Shown in pieces: positions 44,321 to 52,395 of a DNA stretch of 64,000 nt. Each line of letters begins with the position of its first letter. Positions within the stretch are counted from its first letter, which is position 1. The notes beneath the pieces were generated by a model. That model was given only the letters and a program-made list of their open reading frames with translations. It was not told where the DNA came from and did not search any database. Made by a program: the position numbers and the translations under genes. Origin of the DNA: an uncultured Acidobacteriia bacterium (GTDB lineage: Bacteria > Acidobacteriota > Terriglobia > Bryobacterales > Bryobacteraceae); contig CAINNJ010000004.1 of the NCBI GenBank assembly GCA_903851195.1, forward strand, positions 620,001 through 684,000. Reading direction: 5' to 3'.

Positions 44321-44410
44321 CGGGTAGTTTAGGGACTGAGGCGCCTTGGGGGTATACCAAAGTTTGTAAGCGCAGGTCCCATTACAAGGGTAGGACTATG
44401 TCCCCGACTG

Positions 44411-44416
44411 TATAAT
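44411..44416 (+). promoter_or_regulatory. -10 element of the sigma-factor operon
   Basis: A consensus TATAAT lies 20 bases before the TTG start at 44437. No clear -35 is visible, so the operon may use an activator or alternative sigma. Confidence 0.45.
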
Positions 44417-44436
44417 GAACGAACCAGAGGACCTAC

Positions 44437-45054
44437 TTGGAGTTCCGGACTTTCGACGAAGCATACGTACAAAAGCTGGCCGACGGCGATCCGGAGACGG
44501 AAGCCCACTTCAACACGTACTTCAACCAGTTTCTTTCGCTGAAACTGCGGTCGCGGCGTATCGACGCCGATGCGTCGGGAGATATCCGGCAGGAGACTCT
44601 TTTTCGCGTTCTGAGAGTTTTGCGGACGGGCAACGGGGTGTCCCATCCGGAGCGGTTCGGCTCCTTCGTGAACTCGGTCTGCACCAACGTGATGCTGGAG
44701 AAGAACCGGTCGGATGCGCGGAATCCGGATGCGGGGGAAGATCCTCCGGAACCGCCGGACCACAGCATGGATGTGGAACGGGCTCTGATCACGGAGGAAC
44801 GGACGCGGATCGTCAAAAAGATATTGGACGAACTGCCGAAGAAGGACCGGGATATCCTGCGGATGGTGTTTTTCGAGGAGCTTAGCCGGGAGGAGATCTG
44901 CACCCGGCTGAACGTGGAGTCGAGCCATCTGCGGGTGTTGCTGCACCGGGCCAAAGCGCGTTTTCAGACGGCGGGAGCGCGCGGCGGAAGAATTGTTTCG
45001 CACATCCTGATGATTCTTTGCAACGCCGGCACGGCAAGCGTCACTACCGGGTGA
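44437..45054 (+). CDS. ECF-type sigma-70 factor
   Basis: The 205-residue protein has a region 2 (about 15-80, with IDADASGDIRQETLFRVLR) and a region 4 (about 125-185, with LPKKDRDILRMVFFEELSREEIC followed by RVLLHRAKARF). TTG 44437 was chosen because AGAGGA lies five bases upstream. An ATG at 44415 is in another frame. It is followed by its likely anti-sigma factor and two more genes. Probably a surface-signal-responsive regulator. Confidence 0.85.
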   Translation: MEFRTFDEAYVQKLADGDPETEAHFNTYFNQFLSLKLRSRRIDADASGDIRQETLFRVLRVLRTGNGVSHPERFGSFVNSVCTNVMLEKNRSDARNPDAGEDPPEPPDHSMDVERALITEERTRIVKKILDELPKKDRDILRMVFFEELSREEICTRLNVESSHLRVLLHRAKARFQTAGARGGRIVSHILMILCNAGTASVTTG

Positions 45055-45064
45055 GTTCAACCGA

Positions 45065-45730
45065 ATGGATCACGACAACGTAGTTCGCGCCCACCTTCCG
45101 GAACGTTATTTTCTGGGGGAGCTTCCGCCGGCGGAGCGGGATGAGTTTGAAGAGCATCTGGCCGACTGTTCCGCGTGCCGCAAGGAAGTGGCCGCGATCG
45201 ACGCGTTTGCGGCGAACGCGGTGGCGGTGTTTGAGAACGAAGAACGCGCAAAGGTTTTGCAACCGGCGGCCGGGAAGGGCTGGCTCGATTTCCTGCGTCC
45301 GCGTCCGATTCGGGCTCTGGCATTTTCCGGGGTGCTGAATTTCGCCCTGCTGCTGGTGATCGCGGCTGGAGTGACACGGATGTCACGCGAAAACCGGCCC
45401 GGCATCCTGGAGATTCACACGGTGCGGCCTCCGGCCCGCAGCGCAAGCGACCAGGTCATCGAAGTGCCGGTATCCCGGCAGTTTGCGCTTTTGCAGTTCG
45501 ATCTGAGCCACAGCTACGACCGTTATACCTACACGCTCGACCAGCAGGTGGTGAGTGTGGAGAAGCCGGCGGAGTCCCCCACGGAGACGCTGGCGCTGCG
45601 GGTGCCGATCACCGGTCTGAAAGCGGGTGAGCATTCGCTGCAATTAACCGGATGGAACGGGCAGAGCGAGACCGAGATCGCGCGCTGCACGCTTCGTTTG
45701 GTACCCGAAAACCAGAATCCCGTCCGGTAA
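45065..45730 (+). CDS. membrane anti-sigma factor (zinc-finger type)
   Basis: The 221-residue protein has an N-terminal putative zinc finger (EEHLADCSACRKEV), one TM (about 97-117) and an extracytoplasmic beta domain (about 135-215). The order fits anti-sigma factors that hold the sigma at the membrane. It starts 10 bases after the sigma gene. Confidence 0.8.
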   Translation: MDHDNVVRAHLPERYFLGELPPAERDEFEEHLADCSACRKEVAAIDAFAANAVAVFENEERAKVLQPAAGKGWLDFLRPRPIRALAFSGVLNFALLLVIAAGVTRMSRENRPGILEIHTVRPPARSASDQVIEVPVSRQFALLQFDLSHSYDRYTYTLDQQVVSVEKPAESPTETLALRVPITGLKAGEHSLQLTGWNGQSETEIARCTLRLVPENQNPVR

Positions 45731-45775
45731 AGACGTACCGGAATTCCGTCTGATTCTTTTTCACGAGGTGAATAC

Positions 45776-46525
45776 GTGTCAGCAATCGAAAGCTTCAAAT
45801 ACCACGCTAAAACGAAAGGCCTCTCCTGGAAGTTCACGCTGCCGCATGAAGAGGAAATGCCAACCCACGCGGAACTGGCGCTGCCGGAAGAGGGCGGTTT
45901 TGTCAGTTCCACGGTAGAGAGATACAATTTCCGGGACATCATTATGTTCGACCGGGCGGTGGCTTTCGCTTCCGGATCCTTCTGCCCGCGAACGAATTGT
46001 TTCGATTCGACGGCTTCGGTGATGATCGAGGGGCTGAATATTCTGAACATGGTGACGGCGGACCGGGTGGTGGGACGGATCGCTTCCAGCCACGGGAAAG
46101 ACGGATCGGAGCCGACCATTAATCCCACGGGCACGTATTTCGAGAATCTCCGGATCGCGGGATATAAAGTGGAGGCCGATCTGGCGGTGGATACGTTCAC
46201 GGAACTGGACACGCATTCCGGCGTGGTCAACACGCTGCAGCACGAGGATCCGGAAATTCACAATACCGTGTTGCCGCACGTGTTCGCCACGGACGACGCG
46301 GGGGGAGTTTCCTGCACTCTGGTGCGTTCGCTTCAAGGTTTGGGGCGGCAGATTTTTCAGAGCGGGCACGTGATCCGGATTCGGGACTTCGGTGTGCTGC
46401 GGCTGGCCGAGCTCCACATTTCGCCGCGAAAACGCAGTCTGAGCATGCTGCAGTTCCAGCTGGGAAGCACGCCGGCCGGCGCGGGCCAGGCGGGCGATAC
46501 CGAGGGGAATGGTTCCGGCAATTAA
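45776..46525 (+). CDS. protein of unknown function in the CHAT operon
   Basis: The 249-residue protein has no signal peptide or TM. It contains MTHAELALPEEGG-like and GLNILNMVTADRVVGRIASSH stretches, PTGTYFENLRIAGY and LAVDTFTELDTHSGVV, which read as a compact beta-rich fold, and ends in a Gly/Ala/Ser tail. Not recognised. GTG start with GAGGTG. The CHAT gene overlaps its end by 17 bases, so it could be the CHAT substrate or regulator. Confidence 0.6.
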   Translation: MSAIESFKYHAKTKGLSWKFTLPHEEEMPTHAELALPEEGGFVSSTVERYNFRDIIMFDRAVAFASGSFCPRTNCFDSTASVMIEGLNILNMVTADRVVGRIASSHGKDGSEPTINPTGTYFENLRIAGYKVEADLAVDTFTELDTHSGVVNTLQHEDPEIHNTVLPHVFATDDAGGVSCTLVRSLQGLGRQIFQSGHVIRIRDFGVLRLAELHISPRKRSLSMLQFQLGSTPAGAGQAGDTEGNGSGN

Positions 46526-49025
46526 GCCGCGAATCCGGCTTCCGATTCCGGCGTGCGGGCTGGTCGCGTTGGTCGCACTAATCTCGTGCCGTACGCGGGA
46601 GACGGAGACACCGGAACAGCTTTACGCCAAAGCTCAGACCGATTATCGGGCGGAGCGTTATCTGGCGGGGCTGGACGTAGTCGGCGGCGCTTTGCAGAGA
46701 GTGGATCGCCGCACGCCTCTGTATTGGAATTTCCGGCTCTTAAAGGTGGAAATTCTGCTGGGGTGGCGGCAAAGAGGCGCCGCCACGGAGGCCCTGAATT
46801 TCGAGCTGCCGGCTTACGCACGAACGCCCCGAAATGAAGCGAGATATCAGTTAAACCGGGGCTTTGTGGCCTATCAGGCAAAGGATTACGCGACCGCGGG
46901 CGCGGCGCTGGAAGCTGCCACCGGTTTTGCGCGAACGGCGGGGGACGAGGAACTCCTGGCGGAGATTGAGAATCGCCAGGGGCTGGTGGCGGTGGCACAG
47001 TCGCGCTTCGGGGAAGCGGCAACGCTTTTCCGGGGGGTGCGCGAGTATGGCGTCCGTCATGCGGTGCCGTGGCTGACGATCGGCGCGACCGGCAACCTGG
47101 GCTTCCAGCTGATGAGCGCGCACCAGTACAACGAGGCGATCCCGTTTTTCGAGCAGGCCATCGACATGGCGCGCCAGTACAGCGCCACGGAGAGCAAGGC
47201 GCGGAACACCGGAAATCTGGGCTGGTGCTACCTGCGGCTGGGCGATTCGGAGAAGGCGTTCCATCTGTTCCAGGAAGCGCAGGAGCAGTTCCGCAAGACC
47301 GGCAATCAGGCGGAGGAACAGCGCTGGATCGGGGCGCTGGGAAGTTTCTATGTCCGGCGCGGGTTTACTTTTAATCCGACGGATTTGGGGGAGGGCGCGA
47401 ATTATTTCCAGAGAGCTCTGGAGATTTCGCGGCAGCTGGGGGACCGCGCGGACTCGGCGACGTGGCTCACCAATCTCGCTTATGTTTCGATCGAGACGGG
47501 CAAGCTGGATGTGGCCGAGCGCTACAACCAGGAAGGGCTCGCGATCAAGAGAGAACTACACAACAAGACGGCCGAGACGTTTTCCGAGATGAATGCGGCC
47601 CGGATTGCGTTTGGACGGGGCCGGTTCGAGGAAGCGCGAGAGGTTCTCGAAAGGATCCTCCGCTCGTCTCCCGACGATCCGACGCCGCGGCTGCAGGCGC
47701 ACGATCTGCTGGCGATCGTGCTGGCGACGGAGAACCGGTACGGTGAAGCGGAAAGAGAATTCCGGACGGCGATCGGCGAGATCGAGCAGCGCAGAACGGA
47801 ACTGGTGAAAGAGGATTATAAGCGCGGGTATTTCTCGCGGCTGATCGGCTTTTATCAGGATTACATCGAACTTCTGATGGACGAAGGGAAGACGGCGGAA
47901 GCGCTGGAACTGGCCGATTCGAGCCGCGCGCGGACGATGGCGGACAGGCTGCGAGTCAGCCGTCCGCACACCGCGGCGCATCCCGGGCTGAAAGATTTTC
48001 AGGCGATCGCGCGGGCGACGGACAGCACGCTGCTCAGTTATTCGCTGGGACATAACAAATCGTGGCTCTGGATTATCTCGGCGGGCGGGATGAACGCGGT
48101 AACGCTGCCTCGGGAGGCGGAGATCCGGGCGCTGATCGAGAATTACGACCGCTCCATTCTGGATCTGCGCGATCCGCTGATGACGGAGAATCCGGCGGCG
48201 AGGAAGCTGTACGACACGCTGGTGGCTCCGGCGCAGCCGTTTGTCGAGAAGACGGGGAAAGCGATCGTGGTGCCGGACGGCGTGCTGTATTCGCTCAATT
48301 TCGAGACGCTGCCGACGCCGGGCGAGAAGCCGCATTACTGGATTGAGGACGCCATGATCTCGATTGCGCCTTCGCTGGGTCTGCTGAATCCGGTGGACAG
48401 GAAGATGGCGGCGAAGACGGGTTCGCTGCTGGTGATGGGCGATCCGGTGTCGCCGGCTCACGAATTTCCGGCGTTGCCGTTCGCGGCGCGGGAAATCGGG
48501 GATATCGAAGCGAGCCTGCCGCGGGCCCGCAAGGTGGTGCTGCGGGGGGCGGCGGCCAAACCGGCGGCCTGGGCGGGAGCCGAACCGGGCAGCTTCGATC
48601 TGATCCACTTTGCCGCCCATACGACGGCGAGCGTGGAAGAGCCGCTGGAATCGTCGGTGATTCTGTCGCGCGACGGGGCGGCGGATTACCGGCTGCGCGC
48701 GGCCGATATCGTGAATAGTCCGCTCCGGGCGGATCTGGTCACCATTTCGGCGTGTCACAGCGCGGGGACGCGGATTTATTCGGGTGAGGGGCTGGTGGGG
48801 CTGGCGTGGGCGTTTCTCGATTCCGGGGCGCACAACGTGATCGCGGGACTTTGGGATGTGGACGACGAAGCGGGCGCCAGCATGATGAAACAGCTGTATG
48901 CGGGGCTGGGGCGCGGGGAGTCGCCGTCGAGCGCGTTGCGCGGGGCGAAGCTGCAGCTGATCCGGTCCGGCGGGGTGCACCGGAAGCCGTGGTACTGGGG
49001 CGCATTCCAGTTATTCGGGACGTGA
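46509..49025 (+). CDS. TPR-CHAT caspase-like protease lipoprotein
   Basis: The 838-residue protein has an N-terminal lipobox (ALISC, about residue 27), so it is probably an envelope lipoprotein. TPR-like helical repeats run from about 40 to 450. A CHAT peptidase domain (about 540-835) has His704 in HFAAHT and Cys749 in TISACHSAGT, the catalytic dyad of caspase-like CHAT peptidases. It is the last gene of the sigma/anti-sigma/unknown operon. Substrate unknown; the adjacent 249-residue protein is a natural candidate. Confidence 0.87.
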   Translation: MVPAIKPRIRLPIPACGLVALVALISCRTRETETPEQLYAKAQTDYRAERYLAGLDVVGGALQRVDRRTPLYWNFRLLKVEILLGWRQRGAATEALNFELPAYARTPRNEARYQLNRGFVAYQAKDYATAGAALEAATGFARTAGDEELLAEIENRQGLVAVAQSRFGEAATLFRGVREYGVRHAVPWLTIGATGNLGFQLMSAHQYNEAIPFFEQAIDMARQYSATESKARNTGNLGWCYLRLGDSEKAFHLFQEAQEQFRKTGNQAEEQRWIGALGSFYVRRGFTFNPTDLGEGANYFQRALEISRQLGDRADSATWLTNLAYVSIETGKLDVAERYNQEGLAIKRELHNKTAETFSEMNAARIAFGRGRFEEAREVLERILRSSPDDPTPRLQAHDLLAIVLATENRYGEAEREFRTAIGEIEQRRTELVKEDYKRGYFSRLIGFYQDYIELLMDEGKTAEALELADSSRARTMADRLRVSRPHTAAHPGLKDFQAIARATDSTLLSYSLGHNKSWLWIISAGGMNAVTLPREAEIRALIENYDRSILDLRDPLMTENPAARKLYDTLVAPAQPFVEKTGKAIVVPDGVLYSLNFETLPTPGEKPHYWIEDAMISIAPSLGLLNPVDRKMAAKTGSLLVMGDPVSPAHEFPALPFAAREIGDIEASLPRARKVVLRGAAAKPAAWAGAEPGSFDLIHFAAHTTASVEEPLESSVILSRDGAADYRLRAADIVNSPLRADLVTISACHSAGTRIYSGEGLVGLAWAFLDSGAHNVIAGLWDVDDEAGASMMKQLYAGLGRGESPSSALRGAKLQLIRSGGVHRKPWYWGAFQLFGT

Positions 49026-49061
49026 TCGTTCGCGACACTGATATCATTGTCGTTCGCGACA
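49026..49061 (+). promoter_or_regulatory. structured region before purE: direct repeats around a palindrome
   Basis: TCGTTCGCGACA occurs twice (49026-49037 and 49050-49061), 12 bases apart. Between them CGACA-C-TGATATCA-T-TGTCG (49033-49052) is a 20-base palindrome with one mismatched pair. It contains TATCAT (49042-49047), a possible -10. There is no Shine-Dalgarno before the purE ATG. Confidence 0.55.
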
Positions 49062-49062
49062 A

Positions 49063-49557
49063 ATGGAAGAAACACCCGCACCTCTGGTTGCGGTGATCAT
49101 GGGCAGCAAGTCCGATTGGGATACCATGCGGGGCGCCGCGGAGATTCTGAAAGACTTCGGCGTGCCCCATGAATGCCGCATTATTTCCGCGCACCGCACA
49201 CCGGAACTGATGGCCGAATTCGCCGCGGGGGCCGAGGCGCGCGGGCTCGAAGTGATCATCGCGGGCGCGGGCGGCGCGGCTCATCTGCCGGGTATGACGG
49301 CGGCGCACACGACGCTGCCGGTGCTGGGCGTTCCGGTGGAGAGCAAGGCGCTGAAGGGCATGGATTCTCTACTCTCCATCGTGCAGATGCCGGGCGGGAT
49401 TCCGGTTGCGACGCTGGCGATCGGTCCGGCGGGCGCGAAGAACGCGGGGCTGCTGGCGGTATCCATACTGGCCAACAAGTATCCGGAGTATCGGGCCAAA
49501 CTGCACGCGTTCCGCGAGGCGCAGAAGCGCAAGGTGCTGGAAGATATTCTGTCCTGA
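49063..49557 (+). CDS. purE: N5-carboxyaminoimidazole ribonucleotide mutase
   Basis: Converts N5-CAIR to CAIR in purine synthesis. The 164 residues match class I PurE, with [12 protein letters not shown] at the N-terminus, [19 protein letters not shown] and the C-terminal helices. It is followed after 13 bases by purK, its usual partner. Confidence 0.96.
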   Translation: MEETPAPLVAVIMGSKSDWDTMRGAAEILKDFGVPHECRIISAHRTPELMAEFAAGAEARGLEVIIAGAGGAAHLPGMTAAHTTLPVLGVPVESKALKGMDSLLSIVQMPGGIPVATLAIGPAGAKNAGLLAVSILANKYPEYRAKLHAFREAQKRKVLEDILS

Positions 49558-49570
49558 GGGGAAAACGTCA

Positions 49571-50701
49571 TTGAAAACCGTTCTGCCGGGTTCCACGATC
49601 GGCGTGCTGGGGAGCGGTCAACTGGGCCGCATGTTCGCCATTGCGGCGCGGCGCATGGGATACCGGGTGCACACGTACTCGCCCGACCGCGATTCACCGA
49701 CCGGGCAGGTGGCCGATGTCGAAGTGGATGCGCCGTATGAAGATCTGGATCGGGTGCGCGATTTCGCTTCGGCCGTGGATGTGGTGACGTTCGAGTTCGA
49801 AAATGTGCCGGCGGCCACGGCGGAAACGGCCGCGCGGTATGCGCTGGTGCGGCCCGCGGGCGACGTGCTGCATACCACGCAACACCGGCTTCGCGAGAAG
49901 ACGTTTCTGCGGCAGCACGGCTTTCCGGTCACGCGGTTCGAGGCGATTCGCAGCGAGGAAGACCTGCGCGGCGCCGTGCCGGGATTCGGTCCGGCGATTC
50001 TGAAGACGGCGGGATTCGGGTACGACGGCAAGGGGCAGTATCGCGTCAGTTCCCTGCCCGAGGCCGAGGCGGCCTGGCAGAAGATGGAGCGGCAGGAAGC
50101 CGTGCTCGAAGCGGTGGTGGATTTCGAGGCCGAGCTTTCGGTGGTGGGAGTCCGCAGCCACACGGGGGCGTGCGCGTTCTTCGCGCCGAGCGCGAATGAG
50201 CATGTGAACGGCATCCTGGATGTGTCGGTCGCGCCTTCGCCGTTCAGCACGGAAGTGACGCAGGAAGCGACGGCGATCACGCGCGGCCTCCTGGAGCAAC
50301 TGAACGTGACCGGCGTGCTGTGCGTGGAGTTTTTCCTGACGCGCGATTCGCGGCTGTTGATCAATGAACTGGCGCCGCGTCCGCATAATTCCGGGCATCT
50401 GACGATCGATGCGTGTGTGACGAGTCAGTTCGAGCAGCAGTTGCGGGCGGTGTGCGGGTTGCCGCTGGGGAGCACGGAGATGCTGCGTCCGGCGGCGATG
50501 GCGAATCTGCTGGGCGATATGTGGGGCGTGCGGGAGCCGGACTGGGCCTCGACGCTCGCGCTGCCGGATGTGAAACTGCACCTGTATGGCAAGACGGAAC
50601 CGCGTCCCGGAAGGAAGATGGGACACCTGACGGCCACGGCGGCGTCGCCGTTCGGCGCGGCGAAACTGGTGCGGACGGCGCGGGCTTGTCTGCTGGGGTA
50701 G
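49571..50701 (+). CDS. purK: N5-carboxyaminoimidazole ribonucleotide synthase
   Basis: ATP-grasp enzyme making N5-CAIR from AIR, bicarbonate and ATP; purE uses its product. The 376 residues show GVLGSGQLGRM, the ATP-grasp lysine region AILKTAGFGYDGKGQ and NELAPRPHNSGH. TTG 49571 is the start, with GAGGGG nine bases upstream; a longer frame from 49406 would overlap purE. Confidence 0.95.
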   Translation: MKTVLPGSTIGVLGSGQLGRMFAIAARRMGYRVHTYSPDRDSPTGQVADVEVDAPYEDLDRVRDFASAVDVVTFEFENVPAATAETAARYALVRPAGDVLHTTQHRLREKTFLRQHGFPVTRFEAIRSEEDLRGAVPGFGPAILKTAGFGYDGKGQYRVSSLPEAEAAWQKMERQEAVLEAVVDFEAELSVVGVRSHTGACAFFAPSANEHVNGILDVSVAPSPFSTEVTQEATAITRGLLEQLNVTGVLCVEFFLTRDSRLLINELAPRPHNSGHLTIDACVTSQFEQQLRAVCGLPLGSTEMLRPAAMANLLGDMWGVREPDWASTLALPDVKLHLYGKTEPRPGRKMGHLTATAASPFGAAKLVRTARACLLG

Positions 50702-50720
50702 TTGTTTGACCCGCAAAGGA

Positions 50721-50762
50721 GCGCCGGTTACCAACCGGCGCGCAGGCTACAACCTGCCCCAC
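50721..50762. repeat. paired-hairpin repeat, copy B
   Basis: Stem 1 is GCGCCGGTT / AACCGGCGC around ACC. Stem 2 is GCAGG / CCTGC around CTACAA. The unit ends in CCCAC. The first 25 bases are identical to copy C. It sits between purK and the convergent HHH gene. Confidence 0.7.
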
Positions 50763-50776
50763 ATACGGTTGAGGAT

Positions 50777-51064
50777 CTAGCGGCCGGCTTTTCTCAGGCG
50801 AGACCAGTACCACCAGTCTTTGTGCTCTTTGGGGAGGTTCGGATTCCGGGCCTGTTCGATGGCGCAGCGATAGGTGTCGAGGACACAGGGATCCTGGCGG
50901 GTTTTGGTGAGCGCGCACATGCGGTCGTAGAGCACCTGCGCGTCCTGCGATTTGAGCTGGCGGACGGATTTCACGCCCAGGAGTTCGAAATCCTGCAGCA
51001 TCTTTTTGCCGATGCCGCGTAAGTCCCGCAGACGAACTTCGGGTGTCGCGACTGCGTTTCCCAT
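50777..51064 (-). CDS. helix-hairpin-helix protein (Cdd1/pathogenicity-locus type)
   Basis: The 95-residue protein has an N-terminal HhH motif (RLRDLRGIGKKMLQDFELLG) and the family C-terminus CVLDTYRCAIEQARNP...WWYWSRL. Function unknown. ATG 51064 is preferred over the longer frame that runs antisense through the DUF2127 gene; TAGAAT ends seven bases upstream of it. Confidence 0.8.
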   Translation of the reverse strand: MGNAVATPEVRLRDLRGIGKKMLQDFELLGVKSVRQLKSQDAQVLYDRMCALTKTRQDPCVLDTYRCAIEQARNPNLPKEHKDWWYWSRLRKAGR

Positions 51065-51071
51065 AGGGGAC

Positions 51072-51077
51072 ATTCTA
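51072..51077 (-). promoter_or_regulatory. candidate -10 of the HhH gene (leaderless type)
   Basis: Minus-strand TAGAAT ends seven bases before the ATG at 51064. No ribosome site. Confidence 0.4.
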
Positions 51078-51083
51078 ATCTGA

Positions 51084-51542
51084 ATGAGGATGAAAAAGCG
51101 CGGCAACGATTTCGGGATCACGCTGATCGGGCTTTTCAAGCTGCTGAAGGGTCTGACGCTGGTGATCGTCGCCATCGGGCTGCTGCGATTGCTGCACCGC
51201 GATGTGGAGGCGACGGTGAGCCACTGGGTGGAGATGATGCGGATGGATCCGGACAATCATTACATCCACGGCGCGCTGGTGCGGGTGTTTCGGGTGACGC
51301 CGAAACAGCTGAAGGCGCTGAGCGCGGGGACGTTCCTGTACGCCGGGCTGTTCCTTACCGAAGGCATGGGACTGCTGGCGCGGAAGCACTGGGCCGAGTA
51401 TCTGACGGTGGTCAGCACGGCCCTGTTTATCCCGCTGGAGGTGTATGAGATCTGGCACCGGTTTACGTGGGTGCGGGTGGCGATCCTAATAATTAACGTG
51501 TTGACGGTCTGGTATCTGGCGGCCCGGCTCCGGCGGCGATAA
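51084..51542 (+). CDS. DUF2127 membrane protein
   Basis: The 152-residue protein has four likely TM segments: GITLIGLFKLLKGLTLVIV, AGTFLYAGLFLTEGMG, a following pair around YLTVVSTALFIPLEVYE and VAILIINVLTVWYLA. The pattern matches DUF2127. Role unknown. M3 (51090) is an alternative start. Confidence 0.8.
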   Translation: MRMKKRGNDFGITLIGLFKLLKGLTLVIVAIGLLRLLHRDVEATVSHWVEMMRMDPDNHYIHGALVRVFRVTPKQLKALSAGTFLYAGLFLTEGMGLLARKHWAEYLTVVSTALFIPLEVYEIWHRFTWVRVAILIINVLTVWYLAARLRRR

Positions 51543-51545
51543 GGG

Positions 51546-52385
51546 TTACGGTTTTGGTGTGCCAGGCTGCGCCTGCGCGCGGGCCAGTTCGTCGGTGAAC
51601 TCTTTCTCTTTGGCTGCTACCCAGGTCTTATAGCCATCCGGATCGATGAACGCGTTCTTATCGCCGGTCTTGAATTTCTCGAATTTGGGCTTGAGGCCGA
51701 AGTACGCGCCGTGCGCGCCGAGGAAGATATCGCAGGGCAGGCTTTTCAGGATGGCGAAGGTTTTCCTGTAATCGTCGGCGATGCCCGGGTAGTTTTTGTT
51801 GCCCACCAGATAGTAACCGGCGTTGACGTTGGGACTGCCGACGATGACGACGTCGTGCAGGCGGCCGCTGTCGCTGATTTTCGTGGTCCATGTGGTGCAG
51901 CCTTTGGTGTGGCCGGGGGTGAGGCGGGCGGTCAGACGGGAACGGCCGAGTTCGACGGTGTCGCCATCGTGGAGGACGCGATCGACACGGGCGCCGGGGC
52001 GTCCCTTGGCTTTCGATTGCACCTCGTCGACATCTTCCGCCATGACCATCAGTTTGGCGCCGGTTTCGCGCTGGATGGTGCCGATGGCGGCGTCGTGATC
52101 GCCGTGGGCGTGGCTGATTAACAGGATTTTGGTGTCCTGATATTTCTGGCCGACCTGCTGAATGCTCTTCTTCAGCGCGGGCAGATCCTGATCGAAGTTG
52201 GAATTGATCAGGATGTTACCCTGCGGGGTGGTGATCAGATAAATGGCGAGGTCGGCGGTGCCGACGTAGTAGAGATTACCGGCGATCGGGAAGGGCGGAA
52301 AGGGCTGGTGCCAGTCGGGATTCGTCTGTGCGGTGCAGGCGAGGGCGCTGCAGGCGAGGAGGGCGAAGAGGTTCCGGGATGTCAT
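51546..52385 (-). CDS. subclass B3 metallo-beta-lactamase
   Basis: The 279-residue exported protein has signal peptide MTSRNLFALLACSALACTAQ. All six B3 zinc ligands are visible: HAHGDH (His92, His94, Asp96, His97), His159 in TPGHTKG and His225 in GAHG. GSPNVNAGYYLVGNKNYP and IADDYRKTF match the B3 signature region. It should hydrolyse beta-lactams, possibly carbapenems, in the periplasm, an intrinsic soil-bacterial type. ATG 52385 is preferred; the long upstream frame (to 52886) is the antisense of the DUF2076 gene's tail. It lies 10 bases after the DUF2076 stop. Confidence 0.9.
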   Translation of the reverse strand: MTSRNLFALLACSALACTAQTNPDWHQPFPPFPIAGNLYYVGTADLAIYLITTPQGNILINSNFDQDLPALKKSIQQVGQKYQDTKILLISHAHGDHDAAIGTIQRETGAKLMVMAEDVDEVQSKAKGRPGARVDRVLHDGDTVELGRSRLTARLTPGHTKGCTTWTTKISDSGRLHDVVIVGSPNVNAGYYLVGNKNYPGIADDYRKTFAILKSLPCDIFLGAHGAYFGLKPKFEKFKTGDKNAFIDPDGYKTWVAAKEKEFTDELARAQAQPGTPKP

Positions 52386-52395
52386 ACGGCGCCTG

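Noticed and set aside
44415-44885. Plus-strand frame starting with ATG before the sigma gene
   Set aside because: It is out of frame with the sigma-factor regions 2 and 4, which begin at the TTG with a good ribosome site.
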